Origin: Enterobacter cloacae complex sp. ECNIH7 | Lineage (GTDB): Bacteria; Pseudomonadota; Gammaproteobacteria; Enterobacterales; Enterobacteriaceae | Direction of reading: 5' to 3' | Assembly (NCBI RefSeq): GCF_002208095.1 | Contig: NZ_CP017990.1 | Span: 3,596,001 to 3,660,000 of the forward strand | DNA length: 64,000 nucleotides | In this document: positions 19,787 to 28,411 of the stretch, in pieces | How the letters are laid out: every line of letters starts with the position of its first letter | Position numbering within the stretch: position 1 is the stretch's first letter | Position numbers and translations under genes: made by a program | Notes under the pieces: model-generated | Database searches by the model: none | What the model was told of the DNA's origin: nothing | The model's input: only the letters and a program-made list of their open reading frames with translations

Positions 19787-20821
19787 TTATTTGCTGAATG
19801 CTGCCTGGAAGACAGCGACCAGCGCATCGTTCTGCGACTGGGTCAGCGTGTGACCTTTTGGATCGATAAACTGCAGACTGCTGCGGTTATCAAGGTCGCC
19901 TACCTGAATCTTGTAGTCACCGGAGGCAAGCTGAGGATCTTTCGCGCCCAGTTCCTGCCATGCGCTGTCGGAGAGCGGCTTATACGTTGCCGTCATGCTG
20001 CCGGTTGAACGCGTGCTGTCGGTCACTTTCATGCCCACTTTTTCCAGCGTCGCTGGCAGACGCTGCCAGGTCTGGTTAAACGGTGCACGCACCACCAGCA
20101 TTGGCAGGCCGGTATCATCCGCACCGCTTTGTACATCGAAGGTCGCGCCGTTGCGGCTCTGCGCGGCGTTGGCGGCATCGGTAGCGGTCTTATCCAGACC
20201 CGCGGCAATCACGTTCAGCATTTCGGTGCTGTAACGCTGCAGGGACGCGGCATCCGCAACCGGTTTACCCGCCTGCTCCAGGTTCAACAGCTTAACGTTA
20301 ACCGCCTGCTGGTAACCCTGTGGTTTTACGGAGACTTGATAGCGACCGCGGTACTGCTGGTCTTCATCCAGACGGTTCCATTCGACCCAGTCGGTGGTTA
20401 ACGTCTGGCTGGCGTCATCGCGTTTATCGATAGTGTAGTTCTTCGACTGAATGACGCTGACAACCTGCGGCCACAGCGAGCTACCGCGCGCGCTCTCAAC
20501 CATCAGAGACGCCGTATCACCGGTGAACTGGGTACGCGCCCCGCTGACCAGCGCCAGAGGTTGTGCTGGCGGACGAATATCAAGCGCTTTACCGACCAGG
20601 CCGCTGCCGTTGGTCACGGGAATATTATAATCGCCGTTCTGAATCGGCAGGATCATACCAGCCGGTGCGTGAAGTTCAGCAAGCGGGGTCGCATCCAGAT
20701 AGGATTCATCACCGCTCACCTGGCGCTTGTAGCGCGAATCTGAACTACAGGCAGCGAGCAGCATAACAAGCGAAACACTCGCAACCTTCGCCAGGCGCGA
20801 CTTCTGTACTGAATAAGCCAT
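19787..20821 (-). CDS. bamC: Outer-membrane assembly lipoprotein BamC (NlpB)
   Basis: Lipoprotein subunit of the BAM complex, which folds beta-barrel proteins into the outer membrane. The N-terminus has a signal sequence with lipobox LLAAC and lipidated Cys25. The unstructured BamD-binding segment and two helix-grip domains follow, for 344 residues in all, the same as E. coli. ATG 20821 is used rather than the TTG codon before it. It starts 16 bases after the dapA stop, so dapA-bamC form an operon, as in E. coli. Confidence 0.96.
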   Translation of the reverse strand: MAYSVQKSRLAKVASVSLVMLLAACSSDSRYKRQVSGDESYLDATPLAELHAPAGMILPIQNGDYNIPVTNGSGLVGKALDIRPPAQPLALVSGARTQFTGDTASLMVESARGSSLWPQVVSVIQSKNYTIDKRDDASQTLTTDWVEWNRLDEDQQYRGRYQVSVKPQGYQQAVNVKLLNLEQAGKPVADAASLQRYSTEMLNVIAAGLDKTATDAANAAQSRNGATFDVQSGADDTGLPMLVVRAPFNQTWQRLPATLEKVGMKVTDSTRSTGSMTATYKPLSDSAWQELGAKDPQLASGDYKIQVGDLDNRSSLQFIDPKGHTLTQSQNDALVAVFQAAFSK

Positions 20822-20837
20822 CAAATCTCCCTAAACT

Positions 20838-21716
20838 CTACAGCAAACCGGCATGCTTCAGCGCCGCCCTGACGATGTCACGACCGTGGTCGGTAATCGG
20901 TGTCATTGGCAGACGCAGCGTGTCGGATGCTACAAGTCCCAACTCCTTACATGCCCATTTCACTGGGATCGGATTGGGTTCGACAAATAATTTATTGTGC
21001 AGCGGCATCAGACGCTGATTAATGACACGCGCTTCATCAAAGTGACCGGCTGCGGCCAGTTTGCACATTTCTGCCATATCGCGCGCCGCAACGTTTGCCG
21101 TTACGGAGATCACGCCATGACCACCGAGCTGCATAAAGTCCAGCGCGGTCGCATCATCACCACTCAACAGGATAAAGTCGTCTGAAACCAGCTCTTTGAT
21201 CTGATGAACGCGGCTTAAGTTCCCTGTCGCCTCTTTAATACCGATAATATTTTTTACTTCCGAGAGACGACCAACGGTTTCCGGCAGCATATCGCAACCG
21301 GTACGGGACGGCACATTATACAGAATTTGTGGCAAGTCAGTATGTTCAGCGATGGCTTTGAAGTGCTGGAACAAACCTTCCTGAGTAGGACGGTTGTAGT
21401 AAGGAGTCACCGTCAGACAGCCAACGATGCCGCTGTCGTTAAAACGTTTGGTCAGGCTGATAGCTTCTGCGGTTGCATTAGCCCCTGTGCCCGCGATGAC
21501 CGGAATACGTCCGTCAGCCAGTTCCAGGGTCAGCATCACCACATCGCCGTGCTCGTCGTGGCTCAGCGTTGCGGATTCACCGGTAGTCCCTACCGAAACG
21601 ATCGCCGAGGTTCCGTTGGCGACATGGTAATCAATGAGCTTCTTCATGCTTGACCGGCAGACATTACCTTTTTCATCCATCGGTGTAACAAGCGCGACAA
21701 TACTTCCCGTGAACAT
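20838..21716 (-). CDS. dapA: 4-hydroxy-tetrahydrodipicolinate synthase
   Basis: First committed enzyme of the lysine/diaminopimelate branch, condensing pyruvate and aspartate semialdehyde. It is 292 residues, a TIM barrel, with Schiff-base lysine K161 (GIKEATG), Tyr133 in YNVPSRTG and the TTGESAT motif near residue 44. In E. coli it is feedback-inhibited by lysine. It heads the dapA-bamC operon and is divergent from gcvR. Confidence 0.97.
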   Translation of the reverse strand: MFTGSIVALVTPMDEKGNVCRSSMKKLIDYHVANGTSAIVSVGTTGESATLSHDEHGDVVMLTLELADGRIPVIAGTGANATAEAISLTKRFNDSGIVGCLTVTPYYNRPTQEGLFQHFKAIAEHTDLPQILYNVPSRTGCDMLPETVGRLSEVKNIIGIKEATGNLSRVHQIKELVSDDFILLSGDDATALDFMQLGGHGVISVTANVAARDMAEMCKLAAAGHFDEARVINQRLMPLHNKLFVEPNPIPVKWACKELGLVASDTLRLPMTPITDHGRDIVRAALKHAGLL

Positions 21717-21861
21717 GAGCCATCCTCTGTGCGAACAAGAGCCTCAATGTTACGTTTGGAACTGTAATAAAAGCAAGCGACCTGAGGCTCTCAGGCGGTT
21801 GTATGCATGTTTTTTTTATGCTTTCCTTAGGAAGACTTAACCATGCAAAGGAAGAACAGGT

Positions 21862-22431
21862 TTGACAACCTCATCACAACATTACCTGGTTATCACTGCG
21901 CTGGGTGCCGACAGGCCGGGTATCGTGAACACCATCACCCGTCACGTAAGCAGCTGCGGCTGTAATATCGAAGACAGCCGTCTGGCGATGCTTGGCGAAG
22001 AGTTCACATTTATTATGTTGCTTTCCGGGACATGGAACGCCATTACGTTGATTGAATCGACCCTGCCGCTGAAAGGGGCCGAACTGGATTTGCTGATTGT
22101 CATGAAGCGCACCACCGCGCGTCCGCGTCCGGCACTGCCTTCTACCGTCTGGGTACAGGTTGAAGTGCCTGATTCTCCGCATCTGATTGAGCGTTTCACG
22201 GCGCTTTTTGACAGCCATCAGATGAATATTGCCGAACTGGTATCCCGTACGCAGACAAGCGATGACCATGGTCTTCCGGTGCTGTTTATTCAAATTACCG
22301 CGCACAGCCCTGCCTCACAGGATGCGTCAAATATCGAGCAAGCGTTCAAAGCCCTCTGTACAGAATTAAACGCGCAGGGCAGTATAAGCGTCGTCAATTA
22401 TTCGCAGCACGAACAGGATGGAGTTGAGTAA
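21862..22431 (+). CDS. gcvR: Glycine cleavage system regulatory protein GcvR
   Basis: 189-residue protein made of two ACT domains (residues about 8-85 and 95-175). In E. coli it binds GcvA and, without glycine, converts it into a repressor of gcvTHP. The start is TTG at 21862 after AAGGAAGAACAGG; no in-frame ATG fits, since ATG 21843 is in another frame. The stop overlaps the bcp start (TAATG), so the two genes are translationally coupled. Confidence 0.94.
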   Translation: MTTSSQHYLVITALGADRPGIVNTITRHVSSCGCNIEDSRLAMLGEEFTFIMLLSGTWNAITLIESTLPLKGAELDLLIVMKRTTARPRPALPSTVWVQVEVPDSPHLIERFTALFDSHQMNIAELVSRTQTSDDHGLPVLFIQITAHSPASQDASNIEQAFKALCTELNAQGSISVVNYSQHEQDGVE

Positions 22432-22901
22432 TGAACCCACTGAAAGCCGGTGACATCGCACCGAAATTTAGCTTACCGGATCAAGACGGCGAGCAAGTAA
22501 ATTTGACCGACTTCCAGGGACAGCGTGTTCTGGTCTATTTCTACCCGAAAGCCATGACCCCCGGCTGCACCGTACAGGCCTGCGGCTTACGCGACAACAT
22601 GGACGACTTGAAAAAAGTCGGCGTGGAAGTGCTGGGTATCAGCACGGATAAACCAGAAAAGCTGTCACGATTTGCTGAAAAAGAGCTGCTGAACTTCACG
22701 CTGCTTTCTGATGAAGACCATCAGGTATGCGAGCAGTTCGGCGTCTGGGGCGAGAAGACGTTTATGGGTAAAACCTACGACGGCATTCACCGTATCAGCT
22801 TCCTGATTGACGCCGACGGTAAAGTTGAACATGTGTTTGACGACTTTAAAACCAGCAACCACCACGACGTGGTGTTGAACTGGCTGAAAGAGAACGCCTG
22901 A
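22431..22901 (+). CDS. bcp: Thiol peroxidase Bcp (peroxiredoxin)
   Basis: 156-residue thioredoxin-dependent peroxiredoxin that reduces peroxides and organic hydroperoxides in the cytoplasm. The peroxidatic Cys46 is in AMTPGCTVQACGLRD with resolving Cys51 five residues on, the pattern of the Bcp/PrxQ class. Start ATG overlaps the gcvR stop. A strong terminator follows. In E. coli K-12 the hyf hydrogenase-4 genes come next, but here perM follows directly. Confidence 0.96.
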   Translation: MNPLKAGDIAPKFSLPDQDGEQVNLTDFQGQRVLVYFYPKAMTPGCTVQACGLRDNMDDLKKVGVEVLGISTDKPEKLSRFAEKELLNFTLLSDEDHQVCEQFGVWGEKTFMGKTYDGIHRISFLIDADGKVEHVFDDFKTSNHHDVVLNWLKENA

Positions 22902-22908
22902 TAAACAG

Positions 22909-22936
22909 CAAAACGGCAACCCAGGTTGCCGTTTTT
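22909..22936 (+). terminator. Terminator of gcvR-bcp
   Basis: AAAACGGCAACC-CA-GGTTGCCGTTTTT: perfect stem with an A run before and a T run after, 8 bases beyond the bcp stop. Confidence 0.9.
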
Positions 22937-22944
22937 AGTGTTTT

Positions 22945-22980
22945 CCCCCTCTTCCATAGGAGAGGGTCGGAGTGAGAGCA
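22945..22980. repeat. Imperfect CCCTCTCC/GGAGAGGG repeat unit
   Basis: CCCCCTCTTCCATAGGAGAG followed by GGTCGGAGTGAGAG. It forms a hairpin and shares its arm and tail with the units at 58.6 kb, between the bcp and perM stops. Confidence 0.5.
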
Positions 22981-22996
22981 TCGGGCCGCACAAAAA

Positions 22997-24061
22997 CTAC
23001 TTCTCTTCCACCGCCGGCACATCCGGCCACGCGTGCACCACGGCTTTAATCAGCGTCGCCAGCGGAATCGCAAAGAACACGCCCCAGAATCCCCACAGCC
23101 CGCCGAAAATCACCACGGATAAGATAATCACGAGCGGATGCAGGTTCACCGCTTCGGAGAACAGCACCGGCACCAGCAGGTTACCGTCCAGGCCCTGAAT
23201 AATCAGGTACACCGCAAAGCAGCTCCAGAACTCTGTCCCCAGCCCAAACTGGAACAGCGCGACCCCAACAACCGGAATGGTCACCACAAACGCGCCGATG
23301 TACGGAATCAGGACCGACAGCCCCACCAGCACCGCCAGCAGCAGCGAGTAGTTCAGCCCGAAAATAAGGAAGCCAATCCAGGTGGCTACCCCCACGACAA
23401 TCATCTCCAGCACCTTGCCGCGAATGTAGTTGGTGATCTGCTGGTTCATCTCTTCCCAGACCTGCCCTGCCAGCCCGCGGTTACGCGGCAGAATACGGCG
23501 TACGGCATTGAGCATCTGATCTTTATCCTTCACGAGGAAGAAGACCATCAGCGGCACGAGCACAAGGTAAACCGCGAGCGTGAGCAGACCGACCAGCGAG
23601 GCCAGAGAGTACTTCACCACCGAATCGCCCATCGTCATGATGCGGGCGCGCATATTTTCAGCCATCGCGTCGATAATCCCGGCATCCATCAGGGCCGGGT
23701 AACGGCGCGGCAGCGTGGCGGCGAAATCAGACAGCTTGTTCAGCATACCTGGCATGTCGCGGATCAGGTTAATTCCCTGCTGCCAGGCAACCGGCATCAC
23801 CACAAAGGCCATCAACAGCAGGATGCCGACAAACAGCACCAGCACGATGCTGGTCGCCCAGCGCCGGGAACAGCCGATATGTTCCAGGCGCGCCGTGGGC
23901 CACTCCAGCAGGTACGCCAGCACAATCGCCACCAGCAGGGGAGCGAGCAGGCCGCTGAAGAAGAACAGAATACCGAACCCGGCAACCAGAATAACCAACA
24001 AAGCAATGGCTTCCGGGTCGCTGAACCGACGCCGGTACCACTGCATTAACATTTCGAGCAT
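22997..24061 (-). CDS. perM: AI-2E-family membrane transporter PerM
   Basis: 354-residue inner-membrane protein of the AI-2 exporter/PerM family, with roughly seven to eight membrane segments (for example residues 16-50 and 60-90) and a conserved C-terminal PxxxGLSVLIPYIGAF region. The substrate is not established for PerM. The name comes from E. coli, where the gene was called a permease by likeness. It is divergent from bepA and convergent with bcp. Confidence 0.9.
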   Translation of the reverse strand: MLEMLMQWYRRRFSDPEAIALLVILVAGFGILFFFSGLLAPLLVAIVLAYLLEWPTARLEHIGCSRRWATSIVLVLFVGILLLMAFVVMPVAWQQGINLIRDMPGMLNKLSDFAATLPRRYPALMDAGIIDAMAENMRARIMTMGDSVVKYSLASLVGLLTLAVYLVLVPLMVFFLVKDKDQMLNAVRRILPRNRGLAGQVWEEMNQQITNYIRGKVLEMIVVGVATWIGFLIFGLNYSLLLAVLVGLSVLIPYIGAFVVTIPVVGVALFQFGLGTEFWSCFAVYLIIQGLDGNLLVPVLFSEAVNLHPLVIILSVVIFGGLWGFWGVFFAIPLATLIKAVVHAWPDVPAVEEK

Positions 24062-24282
24062 ACAACCCTTCCCTGAATCGAATGGCGGGAGTGAGACGGT
24101 GAATTGTATCTAACTGTCACAAAAAAGACTTTCGCTTTTTGTATCCCGATCGCAATCCGCAAAAGCCTGATGAATGGGATTTTCTTCATGCTGTAACACG
24201 GCTACACTCGCAGAGCAGCAGAGATGAACGTTATGCCGGTTCATCGGTCAAATTAGCACATCCAACATACAGGACAGTGGTT

Positions 24283-25746
24283 ATGTTCAGGCAGTTGAGA
24301 AAAACACTGGTTGCAACACTGATTGCCGCGGTGACGGTCGGTCAGGTGTTGCCCGCTTTTGCTGACTCGTCCGATTCATTGCCGGACATGGGCACCACAG
24401 CAGGAAGCACGCTCTCTATTGGGCAAGAGATGCAAATGGGGGATTACTATGTTCGCCAGCTGCGCGGCAGCGCCCCGCTGATTAACGACCCTTTGCTGGT
24501 ACAGTACATTAACGGGCTGGGGATGCGTCTGGTTTCGCACGCCGACTCGGTAAAAACGCCCTTCCACTTCTATTTAATCAATAATGACGAAATCAACGCC
24601 TTCGCCTTCTTTGGCGGTAACGTGGTGCTGCATTCGGCGTTATTCCGTTACTCTGACAACGAAAGCCAGCTGGCCTCGGTAATGGCGCACGAAATTTCGC
24701 ACGTCACCCAGCGCCACCTGGCGCGTGCGATGGAAGACCAGAAACGTAACGCCCCCCTCACCTGGGTGGGCGCGCTGGGCTCTATTCTGCTGGCGATGGC
24801 CAGCCCGCAGGCCGGGATGGCGGCCCTGACCGGTACGCTGGCGGGAACGCGCCAGGGGATGATCAGTTTTACCCAGCAAAACGAACAGGAAGCTGACCGC
24901 ATCGGGATTCAGGTGCTGCAGCGCTCGGGCTTTGACCCGCAGGCCATGCCGAGTTTCCTCGAAAAACTGCTCGATCAGGCGCGTTACTCTTCCCGTCCGC
25001 CGGAAATTCTGTTGACCCACCCGCTGCCGGAAAGCCGCCTGTCGGACGCCCGTAACCGTGCCAACCAGATGCGTCCGGTCGTGGTCCAGTCTTCGCAGGA
25101 TTTCTACATGGCGAAGGTGAGAACGCTTGGGATGTACAATTCCGGGCGTAACCAGCTCACCAGCGACCTGCTGGATACCCTGGCGAAAGGCAACGTGCGT
25201 GAGAAAAACGCCGCGCAGTATGGTCAGGCGCTCCAGGCGATGGAAGCCAGCAAATACGACGAGGCGCGCAAAGCGCTGCAACCGCTTCTGGCTGCCGACC
25301 CGAACAACCCGTGGTACCTCGATCTGTCGACGGATATCGATCTGGGCCAGAAGAAAACGGCCGATGCGATTAACCGTCTGAAGGGGGCGAAAGACGTCCG
25401 TACCAACCCGGTGCTGCAGCTTAACCTGGCGAACGCTTACTTACAGGGCGGCCAGCCTGGCGAAGCGGTGACCATTCTGAACCGCTATACCTTTAACAAT
25501 AAAGACGATCAAAACGGCTGGGATTTGCTCGCTCAGGCGCAAGCCCAGCTCGGCAACCGCGATCAGGAGCTGGCGGCGCGTGCCGAAGGTTTTGCCCTGG
25601 TGGGCCGCCTCGATCAGGCGATTTCCGCGCTCAGCAGCGCCAGCTCGCAGGTCAAGCTCGGCAGCCTCCAGCAGGCCCGTTACGACGCGCGTATCGATCA
25701 GCTGCGCGGCCTGCAGCAGCGCTTTAAGCCGTACGAGAAGATGTAA
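24283..25746 (+). CDS. bepA: Beta-barrel assembly-enhancing protease BepA
   Basis: Periplasmic zinc metalloprotease and chaperone that helps LptD and other outer-membrane proteins mature, or degrades them when stalled. The signal peptide is residues 1-28 (ending PAFADS), the M48 motif HEISH is at 136-140 with the third ligand region EADRIG, and a C-terminal TPR domain covers about residues 310-480. ATG 24283 ([10 protein letters not shown]) gives 487 residues, the E. coli length. The frame is open 48 codons upstream but without family likeness. yfgD follows at 18 bases. Confidence 0.96.
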   Translation: MFRQLRKTLVATLIAAVTVGQVLPAFADSSDSLPDMGTTAGSTLSIGQEMQMGDYYVRQLRGSAPLINDPLLVQYINGLGMRLVSHADSVKTPFHFYLINNDEINAFAFFGGNVVLHSALFRYSDNESQLASVMAHEISHVTQRHLARAMEDQKRNAPLTWVGALGSILLAMASPQAGMAALTGTLAGTRQGMISFTQQNEQEADRIGIQVLQRSGFDPQAMPSFLEKLLDQARYSSRPPEILLTHPLPESRLSDARNRANQMRPVVVQSSQDFYMAKVRTLGMYNSGRNQLTSDLLDTLAKGNVREKNAAQYGQALQAMEASKYDEARKALQPLLAADPNNPWYLDLSTDIDLGQKKTADAINRLKGAKDVRTNPVLQLNLANAYLQGGQPGEAVTILNRYTFNNKDDQNGWDLLAQAQAQLGNRDQELAARAEGFALVGRLDQAISALSSASSQVKLGSLQQARYDARIDQLRGLQQRFKPYEKM

Positions 25747-25764
25747 TAAAGGAGAATTCACGTC

Positions 25765-26121
25765 ATGACAGACGCCGTAAAAATTTATCACAACCCTCGC
25801 TGCTCCAAGAGCCGCGATACCCTGAGCCTGCTGAAGTCTAACGGCGTTGAGCCGGAAGTGGTGCTGTACCTCGACACCCCACCTGACGCGCAAACCCTCC
25901 GCCAGCTGCTGCACATGCTGGGAATGGGCAGTGCAAGAGAGCTGATGCGCCAGAAAGAAGATCTGTATAAGTCGCTTAACCTGGATGACAGCCGCCTCAC
26001 CGAGGCTGAGCTGATCCAGGCGATGGTTGAAAATCCAAAGCTGATTGAGCGCCCGATTGTGGTGGCGAACGGCCAGGCGCGCATTGGACGCCCGCCGGAA
26101 GACGTGCTCGAGATCCTCTAG
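25765..26121 (+). CDS. yfgD: Arsenate-reductase-like protein YfgD
   Basis: 118-residue ArsC-fold protein. The N-terminal YHNPRCSKSRDTLSLL has the catalytic-type Cys13 with the CX5R-like arrangement (CSKSRDT), and RPIVV near residue 95 is the typical ArsC region. A glutathione/glutaredoxin-dependent arsenate reductase activity is plausible, but there is no ars operon here and the native role is unknown. GGAG precedes the ATG. Its TAG stop shares the CTAG palindrome with the stop of the convergent gene that follows. Confidence 0.9.
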   Translation: MTDAVKIYHNPRCSKSRDTLSLLKSNGVEPEVVLYLDTPPDAQTLRQLLHMLGMGSARELMRQKEDLYKSLNLDDSRLTEAELIQAMVENPKLIERPIVVANGQARIGRPPEDVLEIL

Positions 26122-26942
26122 TTCTTATGCCGCAGCGCTTCCAGAAAGGCCTGCGGCGTACTCTCTCCCAGCTTTTTCTGCGCTTTTCCCCGGTTGTAAA
26201 ATTCGCACAGCTGGATCAACAGTTCGCCTGCCGGTTCACTGTTCAGACGTGGGATGATTTCACATAGCGGCAGAGCAACCTGAACGGCGCGGTACTGCTG
26301 CGGATGCGCTGTCACGGTGGTATTACGCTCCTCAAGCTTCACCTCAAAACCAAAAGTCTCAACAGATTGGATATCAGCCGGACAGGCTGCCAGCGCGTCG
26401 TTCGCCCAGTGGGCCAGCAGCTGCGGAGAAATGCCCGCGTACAGCCGGGCGTAGCACCAGCCGCTCACGGGTTCACGCGCCCACAGCAGATGCTGTTCCC
26501 CGCCATCGTCCATATGCAGCGACAGAGGCTGATGATGTAACAGGAGTTTTTGCGGCACGATGCCTGCCTTCAGCGCCTTTTTTCCCTGCAACGTCGCGCC
26601 CTTCTGCTTTACCGAAGCCGGTTTGAGATAGCGATTCAGGGTCGCGCGGGACACGGCGATCCCGAGTCCGCTATTGACCATCTGCAGCAGTTCGTCCAGC
26701 GGGGCGCCAGTGATATCCCGCAGGGCATTGACCAGCGCAACCTGCTCCTGTCTCAATGCTTTGTGTATCACTTTTGGCGTCGTATGGTTATCCGAAACCT
26801 GCTCGCGGTTGCGCCAGCGCCTGACGGTAGTGACCGAAATACCCAGCTCGGTAGCAAGCTCTCTGTCGCTTTTATCTGACTGCTGAAGATAGCGACGGAT
26901 GCGCGGCGTCGTGGTTGCATTAGCATGCAGTTTAATTTCCAT
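26118..26942 (-). CDS. Transposase-derived HTH protein (IS481-like, catalytic residues lost)
   Basis: 274 residues. The N-terminus HANATTTPRIRRYLQQSDKS plus a helix-turn-helix (about 24-46, RELATELGISVTTVRRWRNR) and the following region (PLDELL, VSRATLNRYL) resemble the DNA-binding half of IS481-family transposases. The rest keeps the outline of the integrase core: HMDD with a first Asp, GWCYARLYAG in place of WVYLEIYAD, and a C-terminal CEFYNRGKAQKKLGESTPQA. The second Asp (DNG motif) and the Glu are missing, so transposition is unlikely. It faces the EIIC-asparaginase-aminopeptidase operon. A domesticated regulator is my inference. Confidence 0.7.
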   Translation of the reverse strand: MEIKLHANATTTPRIRRYLQQSDKSDRELATELGISVTTVRRWRNREQVSDNHTTPKVIHKALRQEQVALVNALRDITGAPLDELLQMVNSGLGIAVSRATLNRYLKPASVKQKGATLQGKKALKAGIVPQKLLLHHQPLSLHMDDGGEQHLLWAREPVSGWCYARLYAGISPQLLAHWANDALAACPADIQSVETFGFEVKLEERNTTVTAHPQQYRAVQVALPLCEIIPRLNSEPAGELLIQLCEFYNRGKAQKKLGESTPQAFLEALRHKN

Positions 26943-26959
26943 CGCAGGATCCTCAGAAC

Positions 26960-26968
26960 CAATCTTGT
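26960..26968. repeat. Direct repeat copy 1, CAATCTTGT
   Basis: CAATCTTGT occurs here and again at 27068-27076, close to the two ends of the 146-bp divergent region between the transposase-like gene and the EIIC gene. It could be an operator half-site. A 9-base exact match within this region is suggestive only. Confidence 0.3.
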
Positions 26969-26996
26969 GAGATTTATACTACAACAGCGATTGCTT

Positions 26997-27012
26997 TGTG
27001 ACCGATTTCACC
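26997..27012 (+). promoter_or_regulatory. CRP site upstream of the EIIC operon
   Basis: TGTGA-CCGATT-TCACC matches nine of ten conserved CRP positions (TGTGA-N6-TCACA). Its centre is 84 bases before the EIIC start codon, a position suited to activation. It implies carbon-catabolite control of the operon, as expected for a nutrient-uptake system. Confidence 0.65.
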
Positions 27013-27067
27013 TTTCGCTCGCCACGCTTCACTGATAATCCCCAGACATAACACAAACAACACCCCT

Positions 27068-27076
27068 CAATCTTGT
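27068..27076. repeat. Direct repeat copy 2, CAATCTTGT
   Basis: Second exact copy of CAATCTTGT, directly before the GGAG ribosome binding site of the EIIC gene. Binding here could block transcription or translation initiation. Confidence 0.3.
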
Positions 27077-27088
27077 ACGGAGTTCACA

Positions 27089-28408
27089 ATGAACAATGTT
27101 CTGGGATTTCTTGAAGCAAAACTGATGCCGCTGGCGGCCAAAACGGCCCAGCAGCGCCATCTCGGGGCCATTCGCGGCGCCTACGTGTCATTCATGCCGT
27201 TTATCATCGTCGGCTCTATTCTGCTGGTGATCTCTTCGTTCCCGAATCAAGCCTATCAGCAGTTTATGTCTCAGGCCTTTGGTGAGAGCTGGAGCGCCAT
27301 TATTGAAATCCCGTTCAACGCGGTGTTCTCCACCATGTCGCTGTTCATCAGCTTCCTGGTCGCCTTCCGCCTGGCGGAACACTATGACGAGGATCGCATC
27401 TCCTGCGGCATCCTGGCGCTGGTCGCCTTTCTCATCCTGACACCCTTTATCAAAGTGGCGGAAAACGGCGGTATCACCGTCATTCCGGTGGAGTGGATTG
27501 GCAGCAAAGGGCTGTTCGTGGCGATGATCGGTTCCCTGCTGTGGACGGAGCTGTTCTGCTGGCTCAAGCGCAAAAAGCTGGTGATCAAAATGCCGGACGG
27601 CGTGCCTCCGGCGGTGCAGGAGTCGTTCGCCGCGCTGATCCCGGCCCTGCTGGTAATGATTCTGGTGCTGGGTATCCGCATCGTGTTTGAAAACACCCAC
27701 TACAACACCATCCACCAGTTTATTTACGAAGTGGTTGCCACGCCGGTGCGCCACTACGGCACCTCTTACTTTGGCGCGCTGATGACGGTGTTCAGCATCA
27801 CCATTCTGTGGTCAGTGGGCATTAACTCCGGCTCGATGATCAACGGCATCATTCGCCCACTGTGGATGGAGAACCAGACCGACAACATCGCCGCGATTCA
27901 GGCAGGCGCGACGCCGCCGCACATTATTACTGAACAGTTTTTTGACATGATCTGGATGGGCGGCGCGGGGGCCACGCTGTCGCTGGTGATTGCGATGCTG
28001 ATTTTCGCCCGCAGCAAAAACATGCGTGAAGTGGCGCGCCTCGGCGCCGGGGCATCGGTGTTTAACATCAACGAACCGATCCTGTTTGGCCTGCCGGTGA
28101 TCATGAACCCGATCATGCTCATCCCGTTCAACCTGGTGCCGCTGGTGCTGGTCACCGTGCAGTATGCGGCGATGAAGATTGGCGCGGTTGCCGTCACCAC
28201 CGGGGTGTTTATTCCCTGGACGCTGCCGCCGGTCATCAGCGGTTTTATCGTTACCGGACACCTGAGCGGCAGCGTCATGCAGCTTATCAACCTGCTGATT
28301 GGCGCCATGCTGTATCTGCCTTTTATGCGTATCGTGGACAAACAGTACCGCGCGGCGGAAATGGCCACCGTTACGCAAACCGACACCACCCTTGCAAAAC
28401 AGGAGTAA
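27089..28408 (+). CDS. PTS EIIC permease, cellobiose/chitobiose type (orphan)
   Basis: 439-residue membrane protein of the lactose/cellobiose-family EIIC group. About ten hydrophobic segments are seen. MPDGVPPAVQESFAALIPA lies at residues 168-186, and the family signature FNINEPILFGLPVIMNP at 325-341 holds Glu329. The motif where I expect a conserved GIHG reads GINSGS (residues 244-249), so Asn246 stands where His is usual. No EIIA or EIIB gene is nearby, so either partners act in trans or transport does not need phosphorylation. GGAG precedes the ATG. The asparaginase gene follows 3 bases after the stop. Confidence 0.88.
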   Translation: MNNVLGFLEAKLMPLAAKTAQQRHLGAIRGAYVSFMPFIIVGSILLVISSFPNQAYQQFMSQAFGESWSAIIEIPFNAVFSTMSLFISFLVAFRLAEHYDEDRISCGILALVAFLILTPFIKVAENGGITVIPVEWIGSKGLFVAMIGSLLWTELFCWLKRKKLVIKMPDGVPPAVQESFAALIPALLVMILVLGIRIVFENTHYNTIHQFIYEVVATPVRHYGTSYFGALMTVFSITILWSVGINSGSMINGIIRPLWMENQTDNIAAIQAGATPPHIITEQFFDMIWMGGAGATLSLVIAMLIFARSKNMREVARLGAGASVFNINEPILFGLPVIMNPIMLIPFNLVPLVLVTVQYAAMKIGAVAVTTGVFIPWTLPPVISGFIVTGHLSGSVMQLINLLIGAMLYLPFMRIVDKQYRAAEMATVTQTDTTLAKQE

Positions 28409-28411
28409 AGC

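Noticed and set aside
23138..24049. 303-codon plus-strand frame opposite perM
   Set aside because: Product is almost only His, Gln, Arg and Asn, the typical antisense of a hydrophobic membrane protein.
26118..26942. Active insertion sequence at this place
   Set aside because: No terminal inverted repeats or target duplication seen, catalytic acids missing, and the stop codon is interlocked with yfgD.
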